Below, piece after piece: positions 5,755 to 6,487 of a DNA stretch of 6,487 bases. Position numbers and translations under genes: made by a program. Source of the DNA: Methylocapsa sp. (GTDB lineage: Bacteria > Pseudomonadota > Alphaproteobacteria > Rhizobiales > Beijerinckiaceae). The stretch is from positions 3,814 through 10,300 of the forward strand of contig PLUZ01000180.1 of NCBI GenBank assembly GCA_003162995.1. Reading direction: 5' to 3'. How positions within the stretch are numbered: position 1 is the first letter of the stretch; each line of letters starts with the position of its first letter. Below the pieces are notes generated by a model, which searched no databases, was not told the origin of the DNA, and saw only the letters and a list, made by a program, of their open reading frames with translations.

Positions 5755-6311
5755 TATTTTCCCATGCATTTTGCGAGCTCGCCGATCGCGCGGTGAACCC
5801 ATGACTTCACGCTCCCCAGGGGAGCATCCATTTGTGTTGCGAGCTCCTCGTAACTCAGTCCGTGCAGATAAATCAGGGTAACGCACTTCCTATATTTTTC
5901 ATTCAGGTTCTTCAGACATTGCCGGACGTCGGCCGCGGTGACCGGATCATCGGAGGATCGAGCTTCGACCGCCGCCAGCACTCCCCCCTCGTCGAGCGAG
6001 ACGGAAGGCGGCGGCGTGGCGGCTATCCGGCTCAAAGCGCAATTGCGGGTAACCACGGCCATCCACGCCATAGCATTACCCTTGGAAGCGTCGAAAAGAT
6101 GCGCCTTGTGCCAAATTCGGGTCATCGCTTCTTGGAGAACGTCCTCTGCCAGGCCGCGATCCCGCATAAGGCGCACGCATATTCCAAAAAGGACCGGCAC
6201 GGATTTGTCGTAAAGGGATCGAAAAGCCTTGTGGTCACCAGAGGCGACAGCTTCAAGCAGGCGACATAAACTCTCATTCGATTCGGCGAAGACCAGATGA
6301 CCCCGTGCCAT
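5754..6311 (-). CDS. ECF (RpoE-type) RNA polymerase sigma factor
   Basis: This encodes a 185-residue sigma-70 family protein of the extracytoplasmic-function class, with only regions sigma-2 and sigma-4. Sigma-2 spans about 17-96: the core-binding segment is AEDVLQEAMTRIWHKA (55-70) and the -10-recognising segment is AWMAVVTRNCALSRI (82-96). After a linker (97-128), sigma-4 runs from about 130 to 182 with the -35-reading helix-turn-helix LSYEELATQMDAPLGSVKSWVHRA (152-175, residues joined here from two parts of one helix pair). The overlap with the anti-sigma gene makes this a regulator pair, usually autoregulated. Likely targets are the pair itself and the nearby FAS1/cytochrome b/molybdopterin operon (inference). 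ATG 6311 gives a normal N-terminus but has only a weak GGAA upstream. A TTG at 6356, with AGGAG (6369-6365) 8 bases before it, would add 15 Arg/Trp-rich residues, so the start is uncertain. Confidence 0.92.
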   Translation of the reverse strand: MARGHLVFAESNESLCRLLEAVASGDHKAFRSLYDKSVPVLFGICVRLMRDRGLAEDVLQEAMTRIWHKAHLFDASKGNAMAWMAVVTRNCALSRIAATPPPSVSLDEGGVLAAVEARSSDDPVTAADVRQCLKNLNEKYRKCVTLIYLHGLSYEELATQMDAPLGSVKSWVHRAIGELAKCMGK

Positions 6312-6487
6312 AAGGCCGTTCCATCGACAAAAGCGGCGCCAATAAAACCGGCGCAAAGCCTCCGCTCCTCTTATCAGTTAGGCCGATGCACGACTAGCGC
6401 TTTTTCGATTGCAACCGGCTGGCTGCCCCGCCCAAGAAATAGCCTGGCGCGGCCGTGCGAGACCTGTGCCATTACGGGCCGCGTGCA
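6312..6487 (-). other. Upstream region of the sigma gene
   Basis: No gene is supported here. On the minus strand it contains AGGAG at 6369-6365, which could serve the alternative TTG start at 6356. It also has CCCGTAAT at 6478-6471, an 8-mer shared with the FAS1 upstream region (1144-1151). The sigma promoter is expected here, but I cannot assign convincing -35 and -10 elements. Confidence 0.4.

Noticed and set aside
5212..5886. A longer start for the anti-sigma gene at 5886
   Set aside because: It would overlap the sigma gene by over 130 bases and adds Arg-rich sequence with no family resemblance; the TAATG junction at 5754 explains the start.

Overview
This window looks like chromosome from an alphaproteobacterium, probably of the order Rhizobiales/Hyphomicrobiales. 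The supports are GC-rich coding sequence, an RskA/ChrR-like anti-sigma factor next to an ECF sigma factor, a FliO-like domain of the rhizobial type, and an intergenic palindrome resembling repeats I remember from that order. The organism assignment is inference. I see no tRNA, rRNA, CRISPR array, transposase or phage gene.

Layout. (1) 1-980, minus: the 5' part of ada, cut by the window edge just before its C-terminal catalytic PCHR motif. (2) 981-1235: a divergent control region. It holds a probable Ada box for ada and a perfect 12-bp inverted repeat enclosing a second hairpin just before the next gene. (3) 1236-3312, plus: three genes in an operon-like row, namely an exported fasciclin (FAS1) protein, a four-helix cytochrome b561-type membrane protein, and a sulfite-oxidase/MsrP-fold molybdopterin protein with a Tat signal and a lipobox. 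(4) 3313-3396: a convergent gap with a bulged palindrome. (5) 3397-5085, minus: a CLC chloride/proton antiporter with a FliO-like N-terminal extension. (6) 5212-6311, minus: a cupin-type anti-sigma factor and its ECF sigma factor, with the anti-sigma start overlapping the sigma stop (TAATG). (7) 6312-6487: the sigma upstream region, running to the window edge.

How the parts may work together (inference). The cytochrome b561 would pass quinol electrons to the periplasmic molybdenum enzyme, which would reduce an oxidised substrate such as methionine sulfoxide, or oxidise a small molecule such as sulfite in the reverse direction. The FAS1 protein is exported to the same compartment. The ECF sigma/cupin anti-sigma pair is a good candidate regulator of this operon and perhaps of the CLC gene, giving an envelope or oxidative-stress module. 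Ada is a separate alkylation-damage response gene that probably activates its own promoter.

The most unusual items are the FliO-like/CLC fusion, the anti-sigma factor that joins an RskA-like N-terminus to a cupin without the usual zinc motif, and the nested inverted repeat in front of the FAS1 operon.
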